DNA from: Yarrowia lipolytica
Lineage: Eukaryota > Ascomycota > Dipodascomycetes > Dipodascales
NCBI RefSeq assembly: GCF_001761485.1
Contig: NC_090774.1
Span: forward strand, 3,844,001 to 3,908,000
Direction: 5' to 3'
DNA length: 64,000 bases
Positions 1 through 9,374 of the stretch are shown piece after piece. The position numbers were made by a program, and so were the translations under genes. Each line of letters starts with the position of its first letter. The first letter of the stretch is position 1. The notes under the pieces are model-generated. The model was not told the DNA's origin, made no database searches, and saw only the letters and a program-made list of their open reading frames with translations.

Positions 1-271
1 TGTACTTTAACCTCGACCGGTAAAGCAAATCGACCCGGTCATGGATCTTGAAACTCCGTGAATACTCCTGGAGGGCGTCGTTGAGCTTGCCTTGGGCCTC
101 CAGGTCTGCAGCTCTGGCAAAAACCTCCAGAGCGCGCTCCTCCCGATCTCTCAGCTCTTCGGCAGACTCAGAACCCGAGTGTGTAGTCGTATTTTGCTTG
201 GCACGCTCAACCGACTTGGCCACTCGCGTCTGGAAGCTGCCGGACGGGTGTGCCAGGTTGAGGTTGGTCAT
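1..271 (-). CDS. N-terminal fragment of an F-box protein, possibly Hrt3/FBXO9-like (partial, runs off left edge)
   Basis: The reverse strand opens with an ATG at 271 and stays open to the window edge, giving the first 90 residues. After a Ser/Thr-rich leader of about 35 residues comes a charged helical segment (EERALEVFARAADLEAQGKL) and then a stretch ending in DRVDLLYRSR. This looks like the TPR-like entry found before the F-box in Hrt3/Pof7/FBXO9 proteins, where a repeat of the form 'A..Y..AF.L...VD.LYR' is usual. Those proteins are SCF ubiquitin-ligase substrate receptors. The F-box itself would lie outside the window, so the family call is inference from one short motif. The coding strand uses Yarrowia-like codons, and the plus-strand open frames here are shadows. 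Confidence 0.45.
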   Translation of the reverse strand, partial: MTNLNLAHPSGSFQTRVAKSVERAKQNTTTHSGSESAEELRDREERALEVFARAADLEAQGKLNDALQEYSRSFKIHDRVDLLYRSRLKY

Positions 272-1429
272 TGTTGTGACGTCAAAGGCTGTGGCTGTCA
301 GTAACGGATCGAAGTCGTGATGTGTAAAATAGTGTTTAATAAACATTTCTGGGGTTTGAACTGCCGACTATTTACTTAATAGGGTAGGTAGGGTTAGGGG
401 CTGTTTCTGAGCGTTGCAATCGATATGTAATTGACAGAGATGATGAACAGGTGGTTTTGGTCTGTCTGATAGATTGAATTGCACTAGAATCGACAGGTGC
501 AAATGTTGAAATACACGCCATTCAAGCATGTCAGACATACGCTTATATATAGGTATCTCCACCTGCCTAAATTCCTTGTGCTCTCAAAAAATAAGCTCTC
601 TGAAAATGCGGAGAGAGAGGGAGACTGTGGGGAAAAGGCACTAATTATTCTCTCTCACATACATCATATCCGCCTTACACTGAGCAGGAATGCACCTTAC
701 TACGCTTCAGATATGATAGCCCAGGCCATAGTCTTCATGATACTATTTGGCATGGTGGGCATGGTGATGGTTCAGGTGGTTCTGGTTCTGTTTCTGGGCC
801 TGACACTCGCCTCCATGCAACTCTTCCTGAGACGGGCAGTCTCTCCAAACGACAAAAACAAGGCCAATCTAGAGAAGACTGGATCTAAGGGTGAGAGTTC
901 GAGCGCCAAACGATGAGGCGGCAGAACATGAAGCAGACAAATGACCCGAGAGTATTATGTGGAGGAGATTGGAAGGTCCAAGAACGCGCGACTTTTAGGT
1001 GTGGACCGATTAAAGCCTTTGCGGAAGGATACAGACGTTCTGTATCTCTACGGGCCTCGGTCTCACCTCATGTCGCGTGCTAATTAAACCCTCTTGATTC
1101 TAAGCGACCCCCTTTTCTTCACTCCTGGAAAGTACTTGCACCTATAAGTCTTCTCCTTATGGTATCTCCATGCTTTCCCCTGTACAATTACACCTGAACT
1201 TTTGCAATAAAGACATTCAACACAATGCGACGACATTTGAATACTGAAATATCTTATATATATAGCCCTTAATACATTTGACCATACTGAACTTCCCCTT
1301 GATTTACCCTTCATTTTATCGTGCATCGATTATGTATGCAAAACAGGGGTGACATACGACATCCAAAACACCTGTACTTGTACAAGTAGCTATTACTTGT
1401 ACTTTTAATATCACATAATTCATTAGTAT
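272..1429. other. Intergenic region, left edge gene to USA1
   Basis: This is the shared upstream region of the left-edge gene and the 3' side of USA1. The only frame worth listing is the small plus-strand ORF at 713-916. The remainder is AT-rich and shows no RNA gene, repeat or splice signal that I can support. Confidence 0.5.
713..916 (+). CDS. Small hypothetical membrane protein
   Basis: An ATG at 713 opens a 67-codon frame. Residues 5-38 are almost entirely hydrophobic (Met, Val, Leu, Phe, Ile and Gly), long enough for one long or two short membrane spans. A basic Arg-Arg pair and a hydrophilic Lys/Ser-rich tail of about 27 residues follow. The same frame is open upstream to about 497, but that part looks unlike protein, so the ATG at 713 is the preferred start. 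No family is recognised. The frame lies alone between the left-edge gene and the convergent USA1. It could be a genuine small membrane protein or a chance open frame; its strong hydrophobic-then-charged layout is the only support. Confidence 0.3.
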   Translation: MIAQAIVFMILFGMVGMVMVQVVLVLFLGLTLASMQLFLRRAVSPNDKNKANLEKTGSKGESSSAKR

Positions 1430-3895
1430 TTACTCATTTTGTTCGGCTCGGTTGTTTCCCTCGTCACCCTCGTTATCCTCTCCTTCCTGAGTCTGAGTCT
1501 CTTCTCCTTCACGCTCTCGCTGTCGAATCAATGCATCCAGCTGAACTCGTCGCTGTCGGTTATCAGCCAGCCATCGAGAATGGACAGCGGGAATCATGGA
1601 GCCAAAGAAGGCAGCGCCAATTCGGACGCCCCGAGCATGCCGGTTGTCAGGATTTTCCAGAGCCTCTCGAACAGCCTCGTTGTTACCTCCAGCAGCAGGT
1701 TCCTCCTGGTCGTAGTTCACGGCAGGAAAAATCTGGGCAACTCGAGATAATTCCTCAGAACCCACGTTGAAGCTCGCAGGACGAAACCGCTCCAGATGGT
1801 GCCGAAAACGGTAACCCACAAAGATGATCACAGTGAGACCACACGACGCATAGAACATATAGTCGTTGTTAATACGACCCAGAACCATTATGTAAAAGAC
1901 AAAAAGCTGTAGTAGGAAGACAAGCACTTCGCCAAGCTGGCGAACAGCCACAACCGCACGCTGACGAAGTTGGTCGCGGGGGGGAATCATCTCCCGAATT
2001 CGCTGACGAATATTCCAAGGAGGAGGCGAGATTCTCAGCCGGAACGAGAAGTCAACAAGGGGTTGCTGTGTGGGAGGCTGGACCTGACCCCACTGGAGGA
2101 ATTGCTGGAACTGACGGTAGTCAAACTCCGCAGGCTCTGTGTGGTCCTCATGCTGGGTGTCAGCCCATCTCAGAAACTGTTGGAATTGACGGTACTGGTC
2201 AGATGCAGGAGTGGTGTTTCCAGGCGAGTGAGCGGCTCCTCTAGGGGGAGTTTGTATCACCTCAGCCTCTGTGTCTGTCGAGTTGGCTGTATCATTGTGC
2301 AGGTGACTATTGGGAGTTGGGTGAACATGTGCGTGGCTGTGGTTGTGGTTGTGGGTGTGGGAATGGTTGCTGGTATGGGGGTGGTTGTTGGCGTGAGAGT
2401 CGGAAGAAGAGCTCGAACTGGGTCCAGAGTTGGATTCCGAAGAGGTAGAAGGGTTAGAAGCAGCCGAAGCAGAAGAAGGTGTAGAAGCACCCGTTCCAAT
2501 TTGCTGACCCATACCTCTTCCAGGTAGGCCTCTGCCGGCCATATCTCTTCCAGAGGCAACAGCCTCTCCTGTCTCTCTGGTAAACTCGCCTGACTTCCGT
2601 CGCTTAGGCTCAGTTTCCGAGTTACCAAATTCTCTGTACATTCGCTTGAGCCTGGTCATTTCTCGAGGCGAAATAGCCACCCACTCGGATTCTGTGCAGC
2701 TACCTGTCTTGACATCTGTGGGGTTGAGATGGAAGTCTCCGAGACTGGTGTCCTTGATGAAGAGGTGCTTGATGGTGGGCGTAGGGACCGGTGTCTCAAC
2801 GGTCTCAACTTGAACAGGCTTCCCTTCCTTCATCTCAACATCACCCTCCTCATCAACTTCCTCAGCAACCTCCTTGCCCTTTCCCTCATTGTCCAGATTC
2901 AGCTGGGCTGTAAATGCGCCAGCGAGGGGGTTGCCAGAGAGCGCAGCAGATGGTGAAGTAGCGACAGAAACAGCAGCAGTTTCTCGGTCAAACTGAATCA
3001 ATGACCCATCAGGTTCAACCATACTCTTGACTTGCTGCTGCTGCTGCTGCTGCTGCTGAACCTCCTTGTTGAAAGGGTTGTTGGACTTGACGGGGGTTGA
3101 TTGAGCCTCAGCAGGCTTCTCAAGCACCTCGTTCTCACCCTCCATCTGGTACTCCTCGAATTCGCCGAGGACAAACCGGTAAAATATCACCACGTTCGTG
3201 CCTTGCGAGTGAGGAGGACGCCCAAAGTTGTTGATATCCTTGACCTTCATGGTGTCGTCTGAGAAATCTTGGCCCTTGGAGTTGAAGACCACAAACTTGC
3301 GCTGAATAGCCAAATCCAGCGACTTGACAGCAGTGTCATTGCCCAGAGAGTTGATGAGCAGATGCTTCAGGTCAGCAAGAGACGCCTCACCGTCCATGTT
3401 GTACAGACTCTGTTGCTGGACGTTGTAGTGAATCGTGGGCTTTGCTTGATTCGAAAGTAGTCGGACGTTGTACATGGTCTGAGACTCCGCTGGTGTCGAT
3501 CCAGAACTCTCTGCTCCTCCATTCGCATCGCCCTTACTAGTGCTTCCTCTTCGAAACCTCTCAATAATGCTCAGTTTCTCCTTGTCGAGGGAAACAGGCA
3601 GCAAATGAAGATGGAACGTGGGGTTTGTGGCCGCCAAATTGGGCAGTTCATTGGCGTCGGGCAAGATCTTTCCTCCGAAAATCAGCTTCAGATTGCCCGG
3701 GTTGCCCAAATGCTCCTGTTCTCGGTTGTAAGACTCTGTGGACGTTTCGACACTTCCCTGTCTCTGTAACTCGACCAGTTTCTGGCAAAGCCGTTTTTTG
3801 ACCACCAGAACCGTCTCATGCTCATGAGCATCTATCTGGAACTTGGTAGGCACAAACGGCAGAGCAGACGAACAGAGAATGTTGATCGAAGGCAT
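1430..3895 (-). CDS. USA1: ERAD scaffold Usa1-like protein (HERP family)
   Basis: This 821-residue protein has a ubiquitin-like region near its N terminus (about residues 5-110) and a long low-complexity middle. Two closely spaced membrane segments follow at about 650-668 and 677-695, then an acidic Glu-rich tail. Yeast Usa1 is similar in length (838 residues as I recall) and layout. It bridges Hrd1 and Der1 in the ER membrane and promotes Hrd1 oligomerisation for ER-associated degradation. The middle holds a run of nine glutamines (CTG repeats on the plus strand at about 3032-3058) and a histidine-rich stretch of alternating His with Asn, Ser or Thr. The frame continues nine codons upstream of the ATG at 3895 without another ATG, so 3895 is taken as the start. 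The assignment rests on architecture and length more than on sequence motifs. Confidence 0.72.
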   Translation of the reverse strand: MPSINILCSSALPFVPTKFQIDAHEHETVLVVKKRLCQKLVELQRQGSVETSTESYNREQEHLGNPGNLKLIFGGKILPDANELPNLAATNPTFHLHLLPVSLDKEKLSIIERFRRGSTSKGDANGGAESSGSTPAESQTMYNVRLLSNQAKPTIHYNVQQQSLYNMDGEASLADLKHLLINSLGNDTAVKSLDLAIQRKFVVFNSKGQDFSDDTMKVKDINNFGRPPHSQGTNVVIFYRFVLGEFEEYQMEGENEVLEKPAEAQSTPVKSNNPFNKEVQQQQQQQQQVKSMVEPDGSLIQFDRETAAVSVATSPSAALSGNPLAGAFTAQLNLDNEGKGKEVAEEVDEEGDVEMKEGKPVQVETVETPVPTPTIKHLFIKDTSLGDFHLNPTDVKTGSCTESEWVAISPREMTRLKRMYREFGNSETEPKRRKSGEFTRETGEAVASGRDMAGRGLPGRGMGQQIGTGASTPSSASAASNPSTSSESNSGPSSSSSSDSHANNHPHTSNHSHTHNHNHSHAHVHPTPNSHLHNDTANSTDTEAEVIQTPPRGAAHSPGNTTPASDQYRQFQQFLRWADTQHEDHTEPAEFDYRQFQQFLQWGQVQPPTQQPLVDFSFRLRISPPPWNIRQRIREMIPPRDQLRQRAVVAVRQLGEVLVFLLQLFVFYIMVLGRINNDYMFYASCGLTVIIFVGYRFRHHLERFRPASFNVGSEELSRVAQIFPAVNYDQEEPAAGGNNEAVREALENPDNRHARGVRIGAAFFGSMIPAVHSRWLADNRQRRVQLDALIRQREREGEETQTQEGEDNEGDEGNNRAEQNE

Positions 3896-5145
3896 GTGCT
3901 GGCAGTTGGCAACTTTAGGCACGTGATGAAGCCGGGTTCGCGATAAAGTACCTGGAACTGGGGTTAGGGTTGTTGGGGCGGAGTGAGCAAACTGTGTTTA
4001 GGGTCACCAATATATTCAGATGAAAAATATGATAGTAGTATGATACTCGTACTATATTAGCTGGTTATATGAGAACGGGGACGACTATACGACGACGACT
4101 CACTTATACTACTATCTGGATGCTTCTTTTTCAGTAGTACACAGTAATACAGCTAAAATATCAACTGGCGGCTCAACGCCACCATAACTACAGTATTGCA
4201 GCGGCGTATACTGTGCCGTGTAACATCAACAAATAGAGGTGAGAGCTGGATCAACGCCGATGACAGCTGCTGTGGTGGATTTTGTTGAACGGGAACAGTG
4301 AGATCTTAAAATGGGCTATTTACAGACGTATTAGTAATATATTGCTCTCTAAAGTGTCTCACAACGTCCTAAACCGTCATATTATGTACATAAACACCAC
4401 CACTACAGTATGTAGTCGTGCTCGTACTGGTTCAAGTATCGTAGCTATTTGGCTCCACTGGAAAAAAGAAAATGGTCCTATATATGCGCTCAAGCTACAA
4501 GAAGGGGTATTACTAAGTGCAAATGCACTCACGACGGGCCGCTGAGAGGTCATGTGACTTATTGCCCACTCCGACACTCGGTCCAATGCAAAACCCTTCT
4601 ATCAAGTGGAAGTGGAAGTTGGCCTAAGATTGACTGTACGTCATTGAGCACCAGAAGATGGACCACGTTTTACGTAGCCACCCTTGTATAAAACATGGTA
4701 CGATCCAGGAGGTATTAGTAAACGCATACAGGGCCGGTATGACTAATCAGACTATCTAGCCTAGCAGAGACATACATTGATGTATGAGTCGACTGGAGAG
4801 GATTCGTACTGTAGCAGTGTACATACTGCCATGTCAAATCGGCTCTCCTCCTTTCCAAATGTGGCGTCTGAAAATTTAGAGTTGTGGCTAATAGTGGCGC
4901 AGGAAGGGCCACAAGTATCAGAGCAAGTGAGTGAAGATTTTGTCAATAGCGTTAAAATCGGTGTTTTTAAGCAGTGAATCTTTTCTACTACCGTTTTTAC
5001 ACCTCCATCAACCCCAAACAGCCCATATTTCGCCATTGGTACCTCCTTTTTCGCCTTCTCATTTTCTCCCTCCTCAAATAAACTCAGAGTCAAATCTGGT
5101 CATATTTTCGGCCCTTCCTCACCTACAACCAAACCACATACATAC
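3896..5145. other. Intergenic region between divergent USA1 and MSS51
   Basis: This 1.25-kb stretch separates two divergently transcribed genes, so it should hold both promoters. It is rich in short TAC/GTA tracts typical of intergenic DNA in this window. The 130 bases before MSS51 are pyrimidine-rich. No conserved ORF, tRNA or splice signal is evident. Confidence 0.5.
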
Positions 5146-6435
5146 ATGTTCTCGACACGAATCTGTCCACGAGTGTCTGTGCGAGCAGCAGGGCTGGTGT
5201 GCGCTTCTCGCCCACTCGCCGGCGCCGTCCAGCAGCAGAGAGGCATGCTCAAGTTTCTCAAACAGACAATTGGTCTGGACGACAGCGGCAATGAAAATGA
5301 TCCGACCCCCGAGAACCGGTTCCATCTGTGGGACCAGTCACCCAACCAGGATATTCGGGAGCGGGCCGCGGTGATCCGCGCCCGTTCCAAGTGTCCCGTG
5401 ACCGGCGAGGACGTGCGATACGTCTGTCCCAAGTCCGGAATCCCCACCCATCACAGCAGAGAGGCCTACGAGTCGGATGCGACGTTCCAAGAGCAAAACA
5501 AGGCCGAAAAGCTTTTCATGGCCAACATCTACGAGCATGATCTGCGATCCGGTCGAGATTTCCCCGAGTTTGATCTCCCCGGAGCTCAGGACAAGGATGA
5601 CACTGTCAACTTCATGAACTGGGATCTGTTTCTGTACACCCGAGACTTTTACTCCATGGATACCGAGTTCCAGATGGCAGCCGTGACCAAGATGCTGTCA
5701 TACCCCGTCACAATCGGCTCCGTGCTGCACACAATGTCCCCTTACGCTCTCAAGCCTAACGGTCCTCTGACCCTCGAGGGTCTCAAATCCCTGGCTGCTC
5801 TGCGATACTCTCTGTTCCCCATCGACAAGTCCCGTGCTCTGAACGATCGACCCATCCGATTGTTCATTCTGGGCGCCCGAGCCGAGTCCCAGCTGCCCCC
5901 CCACGTGTGGAAACAGCTCTCGTATCTCATCCCTACCGCCAAGTGGGAGCTGTACTTCATTGGTCCTGAGGCCTACTACGACCGAGACAAGCACCAGTAC
6001 GTGCAGCACTCGCGACCCGTGGAGATGAAGATCGACGACACCATGACCTTCAAGTTCTACTCGGACTACTTCCATGTGCTCCACGAGGCTCATGATTTCT
6101 TCCCTTACGACCCCTACCTGGATGCATTCTTCCTGTTCCACCCCGGTCTGGGAGCCCCCGAGGCCATGGATCAGTGGGCCAAGTCGTTGCCCGGTCTGCT
6201 GGAGTCCAAGTGTGCCATCTTCTCCACCGGTTTCCACAAGGATGACCTTGAGCGAGACTGGAACTGGCTGATGGACAAGTTTGGCTCCAAGCTGGACGTG
6301 CTGCTGGAGCCCTCAGAGAACATCTTTGGCTCGACCAAGTGGGAGCTCAACGATCTCAATTCTACGGAGGTTTACCAGTTTAACCAGCAAATGTTTGCTT
6401 TCCGAGGCAAGCGATACCACGCCATTCCCCAGTAA
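5146..6435 (+). CDS. MSS51: Mss51, mitochondrial COX1 translational activator
   Basis: This 429-residue protein matches the Mss51 family along its length. It begins with a basic, Arg-containing mitochondrial targeting stretch (about residues 1-33). The family's zinc-finger-like region follows, with Cys83, Cys94 and the His102-His103 pair. The conserved 'NFMNWDLFLYTRDFYSMD' block is at about residues 154-172. Mss51 activates COX1 mRNA translation and then binds newly made Cox1, coupling synthesis to cytochrome oxidase assembly in the inner membrane. Two Cys-Pro pairs in the finger (C83-P84, C94-P95) fit the heme-regulatory CPX motifs reported for yeast Mss51. The ATG at 5146 is the first in frame and gives the presequence. 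The gene is intronless. Confidence 0.93.
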   Translation: MFSTRICPRVSVRAAGLVCASRPLAGAVQQQRGMLKFLKQTIGLDDSGNENDPTPENRFHLWDQSPNQDIRERAAVIRARSKCPVTGEDVRYVCPKSGIPTHHSREAYESDATFQEQNKAEKLFMANIYEHDLRSGRDFPEFDLPGAQDKDDTVNFMNWDLFLYTRDFYSMDTEFQMAAVTKMLSYPVTIGSVLHTMSPYALKPNGPLTLEGLKSLAALRYSLFPIDKSRALNDRPIRLFILGARAESQLPPHVWKQLSYLIPTAKWELYFIGPEAYYDRDKHQYVQHSRPVEMKIDDTMTFKFYSDYFHVLHEAHDFFPYDPYLDAFFLFHPGLGAPEAMDQWAKSLPGLLESKCAIFSTGFHKDDLERDWNWLMDKFGSKLDVLLEPSENIFGSTKWELNDLNSTEVYQFNQQMFAFRGKRYHAIPQ

Positions 6436-7272
6436 TGTACATAGGGCGTGAATATTATGACAGATGAAATGAGGAAGAAGAGCGAGGAAGATGAGCAGCT
6501 CTCACCAAACCACTGACTGAATTGTAGTAAAAACAGTACTTATTTGACCAAGCTCTGCAGTTTTACTGTACATACATACCAAGGGGTTGTATCATGTATA
6601 CTACAAAGTAATTACACCAACTTTACTCATTAGAAACATTATACAGAACCAATGAATGGTATATACAACTTTTAACACTTCTGCCGTACTTTCTCTACTC
6701 AATGCAATAAATTAACAATAATTTCCCAGTTTCATCGGTTCAATCATAGACCTGCTAAATGATACTTTCCGGTTGTGTTAGTTACCATTAGTCAGATTCC
6801 GATCTCAGAGCAGTGTTTGGAAAAGGTCATCAACCCGTCCAAAAGGTGTTTTCAGAGTTGTAGACTGGATGCTAGAGTATCTGGGACAGACATCAATAGT
6901 TCAACCCCACCTGTCACCGCATCACCCTCAATATACCCATCTCCTGTTATTCCCGTGACGTTGAAGAAGATTTCGGGGCAATATTGAGTTCCGACTTTTT
7001 CCGGGATCTTCCAGTGTTAGTCAGAAATGGGGACTGAAGTTGCTTTTAGTCCTCGGAAGAAGATTGGTTAATTAAAAAATGAGTCAGCTGTTACTTTTCC
7101 AAAAAAAATTGCGCTCAATTTCTGTCCAGAACCACCAGTGAGAACGCTTCCATCACTCCCTCTCGGGGCATGTCTCCCCAACCAAACGCCAGAGCCTAAT
7201 GTTGTATGCACAGGTAAGTACACTTTTCTAACTTCACACGACTCTCCCGATAACTAATACACCAAAACCACA
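6436..7272. other. Intergenic region, MSS51 to KGD4
   Basis: This AT-rich stretch has no supported gene. Near its right end is a consensus splice donor (GTAAGT at 7214) preceded by a five-codon open frame from an ATG, just upstream of the KGD4 start. No AG acceptor lies between that donor and the KGD4 ATG. Confidence 0.45.
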
Positions 7273-8032
7273 ATGAGAGCCACCAGAGTCCTTTTGAGAA
7301 CCCCAATGATCAAGTTCCTGGGCAAGCGACCCACCAACGGTGAGTACGACCCTGATTGAGTAGTTGGACCTCGACACAGAAGCGTTTTGTGCGCCCTGAA
7401 ATTGCCGCGACCAGCCCCGGGATATGGAGAGACATGTCTATGTGACATACAGGAGTGGTGTGGAGGAGCCATCAACAAGATGGTCAATGAATTGAGAGCG
7501 TGACTCCTAGTCACGGAAAGATTCGTGTGACAGTTGGATTGATTTCAGTCGAATCGAGATTGCGCTGTACTTCATCATCCTTGCGGCGCGATGATGCATG
7601 TGAGGATGTGCTGAGACTGTCGAGACAGACATAGTCATAACATGAGCATAACCGCGAATCTGCTCCGGCTGTGACACCATCACCAACCAAAAAAACTTCC
7701 GCGAATTCTTCTTTGCTCTTCTCTTTTCTTCTCTCCTCTCTTCTTCTGAACTCACCTCCCTACATTCACTCTACCAACAACCACCATCTGAACCAACTAA
7801 CACAGTCAAAGTGGACCACACCCCACGACCCCATCCCTTGTCGCCGACCGGATCTCTACCACCATCATTCACCGCTGCCACCATCCCTCTCAACAAGGGC
7901 TCCAGCAGTAACTATTCCCCTCCTGGAGACGGCGAGTTTGCTTCTCGACGAGAGCTGTCCAAGCGATTCCAGTACCGACCCTTCTCCGAGAACGAGATCA
8001 ACGAGGTCAACTCCGGCGGTGCTTTCTTTTAA
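7273..8032 (+). CDS. KGD4: Kgd4/Ymr31, alpha-ketoglutarate dehydrogenase subunit 4 (MRPS36 family), one intron
   Basis: Exon 1 is 7273-7339 and exon 2 is 7806-8032. They are split by a 466-bp intron with donor GTGAGT at 7340 and acceptor CTAACACAG ending at 7805. The splice falls inside a codon and yields a protein of about 97 residues. Its start has a basic targeting stretch ending in MIKFLGKR, like the MIKFVGTR block of yeast Ymr31. Its end has RELSKRFQYRPFSENEIN followed by a Ser-Gly-Gly near the C terminus, the family hallmark. Kgd4 tethers the E3 subunit to the E1-E2 core of the mitochondrial alpha-ketoglutarate dehydrogenase complex; it was earlier misnamed a ribosomal protein. An internal Met12 could act as a second start. 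Codon use is typical. Confidence 0.9.
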
Positions 8033-8576
8033 CCGATGTAACCAATGACAATTGATGATATTATAGAGAAGGGGGGTGTACAGTTGCTGCTGCCACCATA
8101 GTCACATGCAAAGAGGTTATGACATGTATTGTGTGATGTAAAAGTGGGTGGCATTAATTATATAAAAGAAAAATAATATATAAAGGGCTCGCTATATCGC
8201 ACAAATAGTTGTAATTGTACTTCTATCCGACCATCAAAATCTCTCCTCGTCAACTCAAGATTGAGAACCCCATCATTTTAGGGTCTGCTGGTGGCGAACA
8301 GCACATCCAATGGTAGTCCGAAACAGAACACTTGGAACGGGATTAATAAGCAATATATACACAATATGACTATATAAAAAAACACAGGAGAGTCACATCA
8401 GATATTGGACATAATATCTATTCAATCGGAGCAAAATTGGCCCCGTTTCAAACCCCTCCACTTTAGATTACATAAGCACTCCTCCCAACCTAAACCTTCG
8501 CCGCCACCATGGCCTCGCAGTTACAGTCCACATCCATCTGTCACCCGAGACTTGTACACACCTACACACACTTACA
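8033..8576. other. Intergenic region, KGD4 to PRE4 (PRE4 promoter)
   Basis: This 0.54-kb stretch holds the PRE4 promoter and leader. It contains a PACE-like proteasome element at 8290-8298 and an ATG at 8509 in very strong context that opens an overlapping upstream frame. The left part is AT-rich with TATA-like runs around 8158-8185. No other gene is seen. Confidence 0.55.
8290..8298 (+). promoter_or_regulatory. PACE-like element upstream of PRE4
   Basis: The nonamer GGTGGCGAA lies 279 bases before the PRE4 ATG. It differs by one base from the proteasome-associated control element GGTGGCAAA, which Rpn4 binds in front of proteasome genes in yeast. Location and near-match support the call. Function in this species is inference. 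Confidence 0.45.
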
Positions 8577-8718
8577 ATGGAGCAATCACCAATCAATTGG
8601 GGCCGTCCAAGAGACGACATTTACGGCCACTACTCGGATGCCATCTCGCAGGCCCCCAACACTCACTCGCTGCCCAAGAAACACACACAGCAGCCCACAG
8701 TTACCGGTTCTTCTGTGA
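8509..8718 (+). other. Overlapping upstream ORF in strong initiation context before PRE4
   Basis: An ATG at 8509 sits in the context GCCGCCACCATGG, close to an ideal eukaryotic initiation site. It opens a 69-codon frame that runs past the PRE4 start in another frame and ends at 8718. The predicted peptide (Thr/Ser/His-rich) resembles no family and is not proposed as a functional protein. If the transcript starts upstream of 8509, this frame would compete with PRE4 initiation. If transcription starts between 8512 and 8576, it is irrelevant. Confidence 0.45.
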
Positions 8719-9374
8719 TTGGAATCAAGTTCGATAAAGGCGTGGTTGTGGCTGCTGACACCCTGGCCTCCTACGGTTCGCTGGCTCGGTTCGACAACAT
8801 GGATCGATTGACCCAGGTCGGCGATTCCACCATTGTTGGCATTGGAGGCGACGTTTCAGACATGCAGTACGTCCAGAGACTGCTGGAGGAGCTAGAGATC
8901 GAGGAGAACTACGACAACAGCGGCGACCAGTCGCTGCACTCGGAAAACATCTTCAACTACTTGTCCAAGGTCTACTACAACCGAAGATCAAAGATGGATC
9001 CTCTGTGGAACGCCGTCCTTGTGGGCGGTGTTGACAGCAAGGACGAGCCCTTTCTGAGCCACGTCGACCTGCTCGGCGTCACCTTCAGCTCTCCCGCTCT
9101 GGCAACGGGCTTTGGTGCCTACTTGGCCCTGCCTCTGCTGCGACAGCTGGTGCCTTACCCCGACTCATACAAGAACGTGACGGAGGCTGACGCTCGAGCC
9201 ATGGTGGAGAAGTGCATGAAGGTTCTCTTTTACCGAGATGCCCGGTCCATCGACAAGTACGACGTGGCCACTATAACCAAGGGCAATGTCAAGATCGAGA
9301 AGGATATCAAATGCAAGGATCAGAACTGGCGGTTTGCTGAAGACATCAGAGGATACGGTCGAACCACCTCTTAG
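8577..9374 (+). CDS. PRE4: 20S proteasome subunit beta-7 (Pre4)
   Basis: This 265-residue protein matches yeast Pre4 (266 residues as I recall) from end to end. A short propeptide-like leader ends in QQPTVTGSSVIGIKF. Conserved blocks then follow, including VVAADTLASYGSLARF and GDVSDMQYVQRLLEEL, then a Tyr/Arg-rich strand near residue 140 and the C-terminal DIRGYG. Beta-7 occupies the inner rings of the 20S core. It lacks the catalytic N-terminal threonine of beta-1, -2 and -5; here the mature start after the propeptide follows the inactive-subunit pattern. Its long C-terminal tail clamps beta-1 of the opposite ring. The ATG at 8577 is used because homology starts shortly after it, although an upstream ATG at 8509 lies in a stronger context in another frame. 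Regulation by an Rpn4-like factor is suggested by the PACE-like site. Confidence 0.96.
   Translation: MEQSPINWGRPRDDIYGHYSDAISQAPNTHSLPKKHTQQPTVTGSSVIGIKFDKGVVVAADTLASYGSLARFDNMDRLTQVGDSTIVGIGGDVSDMQYVQRLLEELEIEENYDNSGDQSLHSENIFNYLSKVYYNRRSKMDPLWNAVLVGGVDSKDEPFLSHVDLLGVTFSSPALATGFGAYLALPLLRQLVPYPDSYKNVTEADARAMVEKCMKVLFYRDARSIDKYDVATITKGNVKIEKDIKCKDQNWRFAEDIRGYGRTTS

Noticed and set aside
434-440. ACAGAGA motif like the U6 snRNA catalytic box
   Set aside because: The surrounding bases lack the rest of the U6 sequence, including the internal stem-loop and a terminal T-run.
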